A stretch of DNA of 64,000 bases from positions 806,001 through 870,000 of the forward strand of contig JADDTR010000007.1 in assembly GCA_015345905.1 (NCBI GenBank), in the 5' to 3' direction. The notes below the pieces were generated by a model. That model saw only the letters and a program-made list of their open reading frames with translations. It had not been told where the DNA came from and made no database searches. The position numbers and the translations under genes are program-made. Shown here one piece after another: positions 33,299 to 43,779 of this stretch; within the stretch, counting starts at the first letter, position 1, and every line of letters starts with the position of its first letter. This DNA is from Aotearoamyces nothofagi (lineage: Eukaryota; Ascomycota; Leotiomycetes; Leotiales; Tympanidaceae).

Positions 33299-33536
33299 CG
33301 GTAATACTTACCATTAGCGGCTAAGACTGTTTTACACGATTCAATTGGCCAATGATAAGAGAATATTGGAGATGTCACAAAATGCAAACGAGGAAGGCTC
33401 CCCAAGTCAACAGCACGGGCTGTCGTTGTTGTATTATAAGTTTATTGTATGTGCGTGAACTGGTATAAATACTCAGTTGGTCTATTGGATACAAGAGCTG
33501 GCCAGGAACAACATCGGATTCCAAAGCGGCAGCATC

Positions 33537-34997
33537 ATGTCTAACAACAGCCAGAGAACGGTCTACCTGGGCACGTTCGTCCATAGCGAAAGCCTGGAAG
33601 TGCTGGAAATTCTCCATGATACAGCTGTCTTTGTAGAGGGTGATGGCAGGATTGTAGCGATTGAGAAGGACGTGGACGAGAGCTCTGTAGAAACATACTT
33701 TTCCCGGCTGGGATGGAGTGCCGATGACACTACTATCAGGCCAAGTAAAGGAGAGCAGTTCTTCTTCCCTGGATTCATAGGTATTGCCATCACTCTTCCC
33801 GCTCAAGGATATTATTATTTCCGCAAAGCAATTTGCTAAGACTATTTAGATACACATATCCACGCCAGCCAATATCCGAACGCTGGCATTTTTGGAAAGT
33901 CCACTCTTCTAGACTGGTTGGAAACATATACCTTCCCTCTAGAAGCTTCCCTTTCATCGGCATCAAAGGCAAAGAGAGTCTATTCCCGCTGCATTTCCAG
34001 AACTCTCTCTCACGGTACTACAACGGCAGCTTACTATGCTACTATCTCTGTTCCCAGCACAAATCTATTAGCTGATTTGTGTCTCGCGGCCGGCCAGCGA
34101 GCCTTCATTGGAAGATGTTGCATGGACAGTTTAGCCCCGGACTACTACCGGGACGAGAGTGCACAATCTTCGATCGAAGATACTATCAAGACTATTGAGC
34201 ATATCAAGTCTATTGACCCAAATTATGATATTGTCTCTCCAATTATCACTCCACGTTTTGCACCATCTTGCACATCACCACTGTTGCACGGTCTCGGAGC
34301 TCTGCAAAAGGAAACTGGCCTCCCTGTTCAGACGCACATCTCGGAGAACCACAATGAGATTAAGCTTGTCAAAGAGCTATTTCCTAAGTATGAGCATTAC
34401 GCTGATGTGTATGATAAACATGGTCTTCTGGGGTCCCGAACCATCCTTGCGCATGCTGTACACTTATCAGACTCAGAACGTGATGTTATCAAAGCTCGAG
34501 AGTCAAAGATAAGTCACTGCCCTGCCAGCAATAGTGCCATTACAAGTGGAGCAGCTAGAGTGCGATGGCTTCTCGATGCCGGTATTGTTGTCGGCCTAGG
34601 AACTGACATTAGTGGTGGATACTCGCCAAGTATCCTGGAAGCAGTGCGTCAGGCACTACTAGTGAGTCGACATGTGGCCATGGGACCTGAGGGAGATGCA
34701 GCGAAATTGAGTGTGGAGGAGGTTTTATATCTCGGAACCAGAGGCGGAGCAAAGGTTGTTGGACTAGAAGACAAGGTTGGTGGGTTCGAGGTGGGAATGG
34801 AGTGGGATGCCCAGTTGATCGGCCTGGATGCAGTGTCTGAGGATGGAAATTTAGGAGAAACAGATTATGGACCGGTAGATATTTTTGGATGGGAGACTTG
34901 GGATAATAAGGTTGCGAAGTGGGTATTCAATGGTAATGATAGGAATACACTTGCGGTTTGGGTAAAGGGACGACTGGTACATGAAAGGAAAGCCTGA
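33537..34997 (+). CDS. gud1: Guanine deaminase
   Basis: Two exons, 33537-33780 and 33850-34997, give 463 residues. The junction creates FIDTHIHASQYPN, the metal-binding H-x-H motif (His84, His86) of the amidohydrolase fold. Other motifs are QTHISENHNEI, the His-bearing LAHAVHLSDSE, SHCPASN and GLGTDISGGYSPS with the catalytic Asp. Function (family knowledge): Zn-dependent hydrolysis of guanine to xanthine and ammonia in purine salvage and breakdown. The ATG at 33537 gives MSNNSQRTVYLGTFVHS, which matches typical starts. An in-frame non-ATG extension upstream is not needed. The length is normal and all key residues are present. Confidence 0.94.
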
Positions 34998-35111
34998 TTT
35001 GTATTATTAAAGATAGAACTCTTTAGCTTGGATACCTAGCGCCACGATAGACAAAAAGCCTGGATATCTCATTCTGAAAGACATCCTATCTGCATAAGCA
35101 ACATATGCATA

Positions 35112-35885
35112 TCATGTTTCATGCGCAGCCTCAATATTATACATCAACCCCCAAGCTTGACAAAAACGCCTTTCTAAAGCATCGGAAGTCCTACGGTGCT
35201 CTGACATATTATGCCACCTTCTCATAAACCCCCCAACGACCTCTACCGTCCTGACTACCTTTCCGAGAGGTCCCCAGCCTGCGGCGACGGAATTCATGAG
35301 AATGTCTACGAGTTCGACATCCCATCTAGCATCATACATAAAACTGGATCCGAAGGATATCGGTGTCTCGCGACCTTCAGATCGATGCACAACAAGCTTC
35401 AGCTCTCTCAGCTGGCCCTTCCTCGCCCTGGACGCGAGCATACTCAACGCAGCTCTGTGCGATGTCTTCGTATTCGTAATCGAGGGGTGGATATCTAATT
35501 GCACGCGCTCAATCAGGCGGCTCTGTGTCTGGCCCATGTGTTTGAGCGTTGCAATCGCGTCATCTGCGCTCCGGAAGCAGAGCACATTGTGCTTCCAGAC
35601 TTTATGTCGCGTCTCGGTGTAGATCTGCCGGCATGTTCGCGGGAGGCCTATCGCTAGTGGGGCCGTGAGTGAAGGTAAGTTGTAGGTAGATACGTCGAAG
35701 GAGGCATTGCAAGGGACAAGTTCAAGCTGGACCCGGAATCTAGGAGGCGATTTGGATGAAGGTCGTAGTCGAAGAAGCTGCCGTTTGTGAAGGCGCGGCG
35801 CGATATGGCCACAGGGGGAGGTGAGAGCGTAGTCGTAGATTAGATCGCGAATTTCTCGTGGGAGATCGAGGAAGAGCGTGGGCAT
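35112..35885 (-). CDS. 2EXR/F-box-like domain protein of unknown function
   Basis: Single exon, 257 residues. It opens at once with MPTLFLDLPREIRDLIYDYAL, the 2EXR signature, and continues with APLAIGLPRTCRQIYTET, the second conserved element (hydrophobic-C-x-Q-I-x2-E). It is basic and Leu/Arg-rich, with no signal peptide or membrane helix. It belongs to the same family as the gene at 13646-14584, but the two are too different to be a recent duplicate. Function unknown; a protein-binding role like that of F-box proteins is only conjecture. It lies 114 bp after the convergent guanine deaminase gene. Confidence 0.72.
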   Translation of the reverse strand: MPTLFLDLPREIRDLIYDYALTSPCGHIAPRLHKRQLLRLRPSSKSPPRFRVQLELVPCNASFDVSTYNLPSLTAPLAIGLPRTCRQIYTETRHKVWKHNVLCFRSADDAIATLKHMGQTQSRLIERVQLDIHPSITNTKTSHRAALSMLASRARKGQLRELKLVVHRSEGRETPISFGSSFMYDARWDVELVDILMNSVAAGWGPLGKVVRTVEVVGGFMRRWHNMSEHRRTSDALERRFCQAWGLMYNIEAAHET

Positions 35886-36149
35886 GACGAGCCTAGTTCT
35901 GATGGGAAAGGGCTGCGAGGCCTTGGCCAGCGTGGGTGGAGTTATAGACTTTCAAGGTGTCGTTGGGGGCCGTACCTGCGTTAGCGCCAACCGCCCACTT
36001 TGGAGCATTGAGGATCTTAACGAGATTTAGAATACGGGCTTTAGCTATAGATAGGAGGTAGTAGTATACATCATACATTGAATCCCATTGCAAGACATGG
36101 TTACATATTATTGGCCATACTTGTCAGTATTTAATTTGCATCTATGAAG

Positions 36150-38368
36150 CTACGTCTTCCGCCTCTTCTTTTTTTGCAAAGTTTCTATCGTATGTTCGGC
36201 GAGCTCTGCCTCATGAGCCTCCTCCAGCAATTGGCCCTCGGCAGCTTCATCAGTCTCTTCATCCTCTCCTTCATCGGCCCTCGAGGGTTCTACCTCACTG
36301 TCACTATCACTCATGCCGTCATCATCAACAAGGTCCATGCTTCCCTCACTGTCAAAACCCTCAAACTCATCATCTTCGTCTTCCTTAACATCATCTTGGT
36401 CAGCCATCGATGTGTCTGCCACCGATTCACCATCATCCCTCTTCCTCTTCTTACCCATCTCTCCAAGTCGGCCCTCTTTACCCTCGATCCCCTTCACTTC
36501 AGCACCCTCAAGGAGAGGCGGTGGCGTGTACCATGGAATCTTGCCCCGCAAGAAGTCATTTAGTACCATCTTCGCAACACCATCCACATCAGGCTCACCA
36601 CCGTGAAGTAGTCTCCCAGCCTTTCTTGCTAGAAGCTCCAAGAACTCGATGTGATCCTTGTAGCCCTTCAGCTGGTAGGTACGCTCAATATGCTGCGGCT
36701 TTGTCTTGGCCAGTACGGCTGGGATATATTGTTCCGGGTTCTCAACATTCTCAACACGGACAACGCCACGAAGAAGAATGTCTTGTGGAGTGTCTGTGGT
36801 ACTTGGGGGAACCACACCGGGACAATCGATCAGATAAATTCGTTTCATGAGTGTGATGTATTGCCACACTTTTGTCTCTCCTGGAATAGGTGCGACTGTG
36901 CACACCTTTTTCTTTCGTAGTGTGTTGATGATTGATGATTTGCCGGTATTGGGATACCCAATAAACCCGACGGAGACCTGTTTTCTATCGGAATGTAGAG
37001 ATGAGAATTGGCGTAGGAGACTGATGAGAGAACCTTTCCCGAAGGAATTAGTTATGGAGGCGTGGAACGCGAGAGTTGGGTAATCTTTTGAGAGGTATCG
37101 TACCCAAGCGGCCTATGGAAAGTTAGTCATTGCATGAGAAATAACTATGCAAGATTGTATGAATCATTACTAAGAAAGCTGCCACAAGCCACCATAAGAG
37201 TGGAAGCAGCCTTCAACTCAAACGAAACATGCCCAAACTCTTTGCGACAGACTCTCCAAGACGGCGAGCTGTCTACTCAACATCAGAGATGAAGAGCGGC
37301 GAGAATGAGGTCGATCTACCAAAGTTGTAACAGACGGCCTTCCATTAGGAAGAGCAAGAAATGCAGAAGGTGCCTTGACTTAACGATGGAATGTAGGGAC
37401 TAAAGGAAATGGAATATAGTAAAAGAGAAAATACATACAGCTACGCCAGTGGGAACTAAATCGCACTTGTTCAGGACAAAGATCAAATGTTTATGGGGCG
37501 CTTCTTCCTTGATGTATTTCTCAACAGTTCGGCATCGCGTACCAAGAGGATCTCGTGCATCTAGAACGTGTATTACCACGTCTGATGAATCGATAACCTT
37601 GTACAACTCATTCCAAATTCGCTTGCTTTGACCTTTGTTGAAGATGGCTTCTCTAGCGCTCGTGACGTAACCATCGTCAATTGCAGCGGCCTCTCCAATC
37701 GCCTCTTCAGGTCCTGAATTACCACTTAGAAGTTTGACTTGCTCAAGACGATCAAGGTAGGTGTCATGACTCTTGATACTGTCGTCAGCTAGGTCCTCAA
37801 GGGAACTGACACCAAGCTTGACTCTTTTTCGTTGTGCTTTTGGTCCAAAGATGTCACCGAAAGGTGATGTCTCGATGGCCATCTTCGCTTGATGTTGCTT
37901 AATACCATTTTTTCCCTCACCGTCTCTGATCAAGCTCATAGGCAGCTTATTAGTTTTCAAGAGTACAGTGTATGGGTCTGCAGCCCTCTCTGCCATAGCC
38001 TCTCGGAAAGAAGTAAGAGCATCTTGCCCAATGACTCGCGAGTTGGTGAACCATTTCCTGTTCGGCTCGATTCGTGCATTTGGGACTTCTCTGCCCTGGA
38101 AAGACGCAGTTTGGGTAACTTTTCCAGCAGCGTTATGTCGCGTCTTTCCATCCTTGAACATGTTTAAGGTCTTGACCTTCTTGGCAGAGCTGGTGCCTAT
38201 AATCAGCCATCATTCTATCTGAAGCTGAAGCTAATCGCTGTTTTTCAGCGTGTGAAGATTTCGAACATACCGATAAAAATTCTCGCCTTTAACCTTGACG
38301 TTGGCCATGCCATCGCCAACTTTACCCTGCCTGACCTTCCTGGTCGCTTCTTTCTTTGCTTGACCCAT
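36150..38368 (-). CDS. nog2: Nucleolar GTP-binding protein 2 (Nog2/Nug2)
   Basis: Three exons, 38368-38271, 38189-37439 and 37112-36150, give 603 residues. Joins rebuild [17 protein letters not shown] and [19 protein letters not shown]. The GTPase is circularly permuted as expected for the YlqF/YawG group: the G4 motif NKCD (LNKCDLVPT) comes first, then G1 [10 protein letters not shown]2-region [12 protein letters not shown] and G3 DCPG. The C-terminus is acidic with a final KKKRRK basic patch. Function (family knowledge): assembly GTPase bound to pre-60S particles in nucleus and nucleolus, released before export factor Nmd3 joins. The start ATG lies 211 bp from the divergent mS26 gene. The 326-bp second intron is much longer than the first (81 bp). 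Confidence 0.95.
37113..37438 (-). ncRNA. Long nog2 intron, candidate host of an H/ACA snoRNA (snR191-like)
   Basis: The interval given is the whole 326-bp intron; the RNA's own ends are uncertain. On the transcribed strand AAGGCTGC (plus 37206-37213) pairs with GCAGCTTT (37175-37182). Inside it, CCAC pairs with GTGG around a 7-nt loop. A possible lower stem TGAGT/ATTCA follows, and directly after it an ACA (plus 37156-37158), the order expected for the 3' hairpin of an H/ACA RNA. I could not place the H box or the pockets with confidence. Family knowledge: in Saccharomyces the NOG2 intron hosts snR191, an H/ACA RNA guiding two pseudouridines in 25S rRNA. Conservation of this host is the main argument. 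Confidence 0.45.
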
Positions 38369-38579
38369 GATCGTAGTCAGAGCGCACTGCGCTGATGTTG
38401 ACTTTGAAAATTGTGGAAGTGGTGGTTGAAGAAGAAATCCGCACCCGAAATCACAAAAGTTTATCGAAAAAGTTACTGTGGCTGAAGCCGTCAAGCCACA
38501 CCGCGCTAGCATGTACCGACCTTCCGACCTCTGAACATTTCGACACCGGACCTGATCTCAGAGGTTAATATAATATACA
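38369..38579. promoter_or_regulatory. Short bidirectional promoter, nog2 / mS26
   Basis: 211 bp separate the divergent start codons of a cytosolic 60S assembly factor and a probable mitoribosomal protein, so both must share control sequence. No specific factor site was identified. Confidence 0.5.
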
Positions 38580-39500
38580 ATGCCTCCCCCATTGCACAGG
38601 AGCTCATTGGGCTGCCTGGCTAGATGCAAGCCATCTAAAGCCTGCACATTTTCTATTCGAGCATTTAGCAGCACATCTTGCTCTCGAAAAATCGGCCCAG
38701 AATCACCCAAATTCATCGAAATCCCCCTTCCACCTCAACGCTATGCCACTCCATATCGCGACATCAAAGGCACACTCCCCCCACCTCGAAATCTCTTCCC
38801 TAACCGTGCCGGCGACAAGACCTCGCCCGAATATCTCGCCAGTGCGACTCCCGAGCCAACAGCCCATCACCAAATCTCGGAGGCTCCAACTGAGTACATC
38901 GCCTGGAAGCGCCGCATGGCCGCTACTCGCCGGCAGAATCTGCGTGAAGGTCTCGTGGAGCTTCATCAAAGAAAGCTGCGTAGCGATCGCATCGTGGCAA
39001 CTCGCAGTGCGGTGAAGCGAGAAAACCGGGAGAGAAGATTCAATGCTCCTCCACGGGAAGATGAGCGCCTCACCTCCCCTACGATCACAGAGGCTACGCG
39101 GAAGCTTCAGATCGGGGTAGTGCCAGATCCCGAGCGTTCTACTCGCCTTGCTGTAGCAGCCCAGCATGTTCAAGCTAAGGCTCATGCGCTAGAAGAAGAA
39201 AGAAAGGATGCATTGCATACCCTATATATGCATGCGAGAAGCTTCATTACCACAGAGGCACAGCTCGATGCAGAGATCGAAAGAGCGTTTACTGAAAGAC
39301 CGTTCGACCATATTCCTGGCAAAGAACACGCTCTTAACATCTGGGATGCTGAGGGTGCGCCGCCAACGGTGCAGGATATGTTGAGTTCCATCAATAATAC
39401 CCAGAGAACGGCCGTGCACTACCATCAGAAACCAGCAGCATTGACAGGAAAGAGGATGGCAATAATTGCGGAGGAGTTGACAGGAGGCAAGATGGACTAG
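38580..39500 (+). CDS. Probable mitochondrial small-subunit ribosomal protein mS26 (Pet123-like)
   Basis: Single exon, 306 residues. The first ~40 residues are Arg/Ser/Cys-rich without acids (LARCKPSKACTFSIRAFSS), a clear mitochondrial presequence with an FSSTS-type cleavage region. A central very basic helical stretch follows (YIAWKRRMAATRRQNLREGL, LVELHQRKLRSDR, KRENRERRFNAPPRED). This composition and the KRR...RRQ...REG pattern suit mS26/Pet123 of the mitochondrial 37S subunit, but I assign it from pattern memory. A different mitoribosomal or mitochondrial RNA-binding protein is possible. Divergent from nog2 over 211 bp. Confidence 0.6.
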   Translation: MPPPLHRSSLGCLARCKPSKACTFSIRAFSSTSCSRKIGPESPKFIEIPLPPQRYATPYRDIKGTLPPPRNLFPNRAGDKTSPEYLASATPEPTAHHQISEAPTEYIAWKRRMAATRRQNLREGLVELHQRKLRSDRIVATRSAVKRENRERRFNAPPREDERLTSPTITEATRKLQIGVVPDPERSTRLAVAAQHVQAKAHALEEERKDALHTLYMHARSFITTEAQLDAEIERAFTERPFDHIPGKEHALNIWDAEGAPPTVQDMLSSINNTQRTAVHYHQKPAALTGKRMAIIAEELTGGKMD

Positions 39501-39773
39501 GTCGCAAAAGATGGTAGCTGGTGGCAGAATTATGTATGAATATTTTTAAATGCATGTATGTGGTGCATCCCTTCAGGTATTGTACATCAGAGATACTAAA
39601 TGGATGTATTTACGATGTATTTACCATCAAACATGAATTACATTTCGTGTTTATACAGCAGAAGTGTATTCCAACAACAAATGCCTCGACCGTATAGGTC
39701 TCTATGCTAACGATGCCAGACTAAAATAAAGGAGTCTCAATCTGATCTCCTTTTCAGTTTCTACTAATGCATC

Positions 39774-42700
39774 CTAGCGTTTCTCCACAAGTAAAAAATG
39801 CATAGCACTGTAAGCTAAGATAACGAAGACAAGTGCAAAAGTACCAAGCTTAATGACATCGTCCCAAAGAGCTAGGTTGTTGAACCCGAAAGAACTCAAA
39901 ATAGTGGCTCCCGGTATAGTAATATCTAAGCCATACTTCTTGTCACTAAGAGTCAAATACGTGACCTCATTGACAATAAGTGACTCGAACCCATAATGAA
40001 AGATTGAAAGTGATTGCAACCATAATGCAGCGTCTGGTATAGCATCGTGGTTTAGCAAAAGACCTGCAAACAACAGGCTGAAAAGCATGACCAAGCTTCC
40101 AACTAGATTGGCTACGCCGAGATCTTTACAAACAATGCCGATAAAGAGGCAAATGGCGGCCGCTGCTAGATTGAAGAGGACTAGAATTAAGACGAATTTG
40201 AAAAAATGTTCCACATCAGGGACCAAGCCAGTCATTGGGTATACAATAGCACCCGTGATGAGCGGCGGAATAATTCGTAGAGGAACAACGTCGAAAATGA
40301 CCTTAGCGACGAAGTACGTGATTGGCGAATAGTAGCCGTTGGCTCGCTCCCTAACAAACAACAACCGTTCAGATGAGAAGACCGTTAAGCTCGTAAGCGT
40401 GCTGAATCCAAATAGTGCAAGCAAGAAGAAAAAAAGGCCTAAGCGGTTCTGGAATCCTGGAATGTCGTCTGTGAGTCCATAGAATAAGAACCCCGACAGA
40501 ACCGCAACAAGAATAGCTACAGCATAATGCATGAGCATTAGCATAGGGTTCCGGTACAGATTTCGCCACGTCCGTTGTGATAATATAATAAATTGCCGGA
40601 GATATCCAACTCGTGCATATCCGCGGCCCATTGCACTTAACGAGCTGGCATCACTAGCTTGGCCATTTGCAGTTCCGTTGGCGTTTTGGGCACTTGCTAC
40701 AGCAGCCTGGACATCTTCATGTACGTTGGCTGCAATCTCTGATTGGGCATATGCAATCACAAGAGCGTCAAGTTCTGAGCCACCTGCTACAGCTGGTGGC
40801 GGATCATCGAGATCATCTAACATATGCGATGGTGCGTGGTTCCCTTCCTGTTGTTGTAGCTTTAACCATTCTCGTTTAGATGGAGTTTCGTGCTCAGGTG
40901 GCACATCGGAGGAACCAGATCCAGGCGTCTCTGTACCACTCTTCTTCCGCGTAAAAAGCTCTCTGTCCTGTCGTCTCTTAACCGAATCTCGGCGGTTTCC
41001 CTTGGGTCGTAGAAGTGACTCAGTAGCACTGCCAACAGTACTCTCATCTATGCTTCTCCCAGAAATACTTGCTATTGACTTGACAGCCCTGGTGCTACTA
41101 GGGCCGATACTTCTATTTCCATGGCCTAGCGAGTCTCCGTCGTCTTCAATTGGACTACTGGGTATTCCAGCGTGCATAGTTAGATCTACCAGGTAATCGG
41201 CGATATTGAAACCGGGTGGACAGGAGTAACCTAATTGGTCAAAGTATTGCTGACATTGTGAGAACTCTCCAGAATAAACGGTCTTTCCCTTCGCAAGGAG
41301 AACTAGCTGATCGAACAGCGCTACAATATTCGATCTAGGTTGATGAATAGTAAAGATGACTGTTCGTTTGTAGGTTTTTGCCAAGGTGACTAGGCATTCG
41401 ATGACGTTGAAGGCATTATATGCATCGAGCCCGCTCGTAGGCTCATCGAGGAACAGAATGCTGGGGCTCGTTACTAACTCGCACGCAATACCAACTCGTC
41501 GCTTTTCGCCCCCTGAAATACCACGCCCATTCCCTTCCTCAGACCCAATCAACGAGTCTTTGATCGAGGAGATACCAAGCTGCTTTTCGACTTCATAGAC
41601 CCTTTGTTCTTTGACAGCTCTGCCCATAGTGCGAGGCAAGCGTAGTAAAGCACTCGTTAAGATCGTCTCATGCACAGTCAAAGTCGGAAGCATGGTATCT
41701 TCTTGGTCAACGAATCCAACAACATTCTTGTAGTCGTTGTCGTTGATCTTTTCACCGTTGACATAGAAATTGCCTTCTACTGTACCACGCTTGTTCTTTC
41801 GTGCGAGTATGTCGAGAAAGGTTGTCTTTCCAGCTCCAGAAGCGCCCATAATGGCCATAATTTGGCCAGGGTGTGCTACGCCTTGAATTCCGGCGAGGAT
41901 ATGTTTGCTATTAAGGCTATAAGAGACACTGTCAAAATAAAGAGACGCTGGCTTATGATCTGTCATGAGTTTGAAGCTTTCGTCATCTGAGTCGTCGAGA
42001 TGGATAGGACCGTATATAAGCTTCCGGCGGGATAGGTACCAAACCATGAATAGGACGAAAAGCACAAATAGAGAGGTGATAGCAATTACCCCAGCGATTA
42101 AAGGTGTGTTTATCCTCTTTATAGGTCTTTCGAATCCTGGAACTTCAGTCTCATACAGACATTCACCGGACTGGCAAGTAAGTGTGATACTCCTATCACC
42201 AAACATCTGCTGAATCAGATCGTCCATCTGTGGCTCCTTAAAAGCACAAGAGTTCACACCACCCTCCAATTGCAGGCATTCAAATGTTGCAGGACCTTTA
42301 ATTTCCTCGTCCAGAAAATCTGTGATATCGACCGAGCCATTTTCGCCACACAGCATTCGGTCAGGAATACATTGGCATTTAATGTTCTCGCATCTGTAGT
42401 TGGTGCTATTTTGGTCGTATGTATTATCGGCACTGGACTTGCAATCATCGAGACTGCAAAAGAAGGACTCGCGCTGTTGAACCCAGACTACATCTCATCA
42501 GCATACAATCTTGAGTTCAAAATGGTGTACCTACATTGGAAGTCGCAGGTCATGTTGCCGTCATTTTTGCATGTAAAGGTGACTTGGGGGACCTTCTCCT
42601 CCAACAAGTCCCTAATCTTTCTATTCGTAACATCGCACATCTGAAAGTTTTCCTTGACCACCTCTCCATTCTGATAACAAACGCCACCCGTATTTTCTGG

Positions 42701-43201
42701 CATTAAAGCATTACAAGCTTTGTTGGATTCGCAGACATTGCAGTTTATACCAGACCAGCCAGGCTTACAGTTGCAGGTATCGCCTGTTCGCATTGGTCGG
42801 TCTACGCCATCTGCTAGAGATCCGCATACTGCATTTATTAGCTATATCCAATACTAAGAGAGGGAGTATTTGTACCTGGCTGTAGACAGTCCTCGCCCCC
42901 GAAACCGGCAGGGCAGGCGCATTTCCCATCGTATTGTTTACAATCGGCATATTGGCCACAGCTGAACGCTGGTAAAAGGCAGTTAAAGCTAAATGGCGGT
43001 AAGTATCATATGTGATTGCGCTCCGGCTGCGTAGCAATGGAAGGTCACAGCTTACCACGGGGGGCAGTTATCTGGCCTATCATCCATCAACGCCAGCTGC
43101 GCCTTTAGCATGTCCACAGATGTATAATTCTGGAACCCGAACGCCCTCCATGATATCGACAGCGTAGCAGCGACTGTCGTCACTAGTCGTAGGCCTCGCA
43201 T
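39774..43201 (-). CDS. adp1: ABC transporter, ABCG half-type with EGF-like ectodomain (Adp1)
   Basis: Four exons, 43201-43056, 42988-42876, 42828-42535 and 42487-39774, give 1088 residues. The start encodes a signal peptide ([18 protein letters not shown]), followed by a Cys-rich luminal or extracellular region with EGF-like patterns ([32 protein letters not shown]). Junctions restore [27 protein letters not shown] and [15 protein letters not shown]. One membrane helix ([20 protein letters not shown]) precedes the ATPase: Walker [10 protein letters not shown], signature SGGEKRR, Walker [14 protein letters not shown] long polar linker (~200 residues) leads to six C-terminal helices (ABC2 domain). 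Family knowledge: homologous to yeast Adp1, whose substrate is unknown. Confidence 0.93.
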
Positions 43202-43779
43202 CTGGTCTTAAGTGTTGATACTCCGCAATTCCAGATCCGGAGATATAAGCACAAGTCTTCCGGATAAGAGCTCTAGCCACCAGACAGAGATGTCTTGAGG
43301 GTATGGAATTGTCACGACTGAGCTGGAAATGTTCGATCCAGAATGGGACAATGCGACAACGTACTAGGCAGCGAAAAGGCCAGATGGGACCAAATAAGGG
43401 CAAAATGTAGATGGCGGGTCGGAGTTGTCATTTAGTTCTGTCTGATGATGCACAGTCCTCGACGCCTGAGGTATTAGCGAGCCGCTTCTCCACACTTGGA
43501 GGCGGAAGCGGTTAGGCTTCTTGTGGTCTACAAGGCTCACCACCATGAGCTTTACATAAGTTCGGTTTTCGATGCCTACAGAGTCTTCCTCGTAACGAAC
43601 TTGCCTTCATCCTACTCTATTACTAAATAGAAGTTATATTAAAAGGTCAGATGTGATGCTTCCTCTATCAAGGCTATTTGAGCATGTGCTGATCCTATTC
43701 TAGTCTCCCGCTAACCCGTAGCCTCATCGAGAAGGCTGCAACCTACCTCGGTTCAGGCTGAAGCTATAACCTCGTTAAA
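43202..43779. other. Divergent promoter region of adp1 and the aminotransferase gene
   Basis: 578 bp between the divergent starts. A 60-codon minus frame upstream of adp1 ends before its start and looks spurious. No sites assigned. Confidence 0.4.

Larger units (their letters stand above)
33011..33536. other. nte1 3' flank and guanine deaminase promoter
   Basis: Contains a 10-bp tandem repeat (33105-33154) and an 8-bp perfect inverted repeat (33266-33298), listed separately. No coding frame. Confidence 0.5.

Noticed and set aside
33261-33300. GGCTCGAACCCC resembling a tRNA T-loop
   Set aside because: It belongs to a longer 8-bp inverted repeat and lacks the rest of a tRNA.
36144-36850. Plus-strand ORFs opposite the nog2 C-terminus
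   Set aside because: Antisense of acidic Glu/Asp-rich codons, giving Ser/Phe/Leu-rich nonsense.
40531-41196. 221-codon plus-strand ORF inside adp1
   Set aside because: Antisense of the polar linker of the ABC transporter; no motif.
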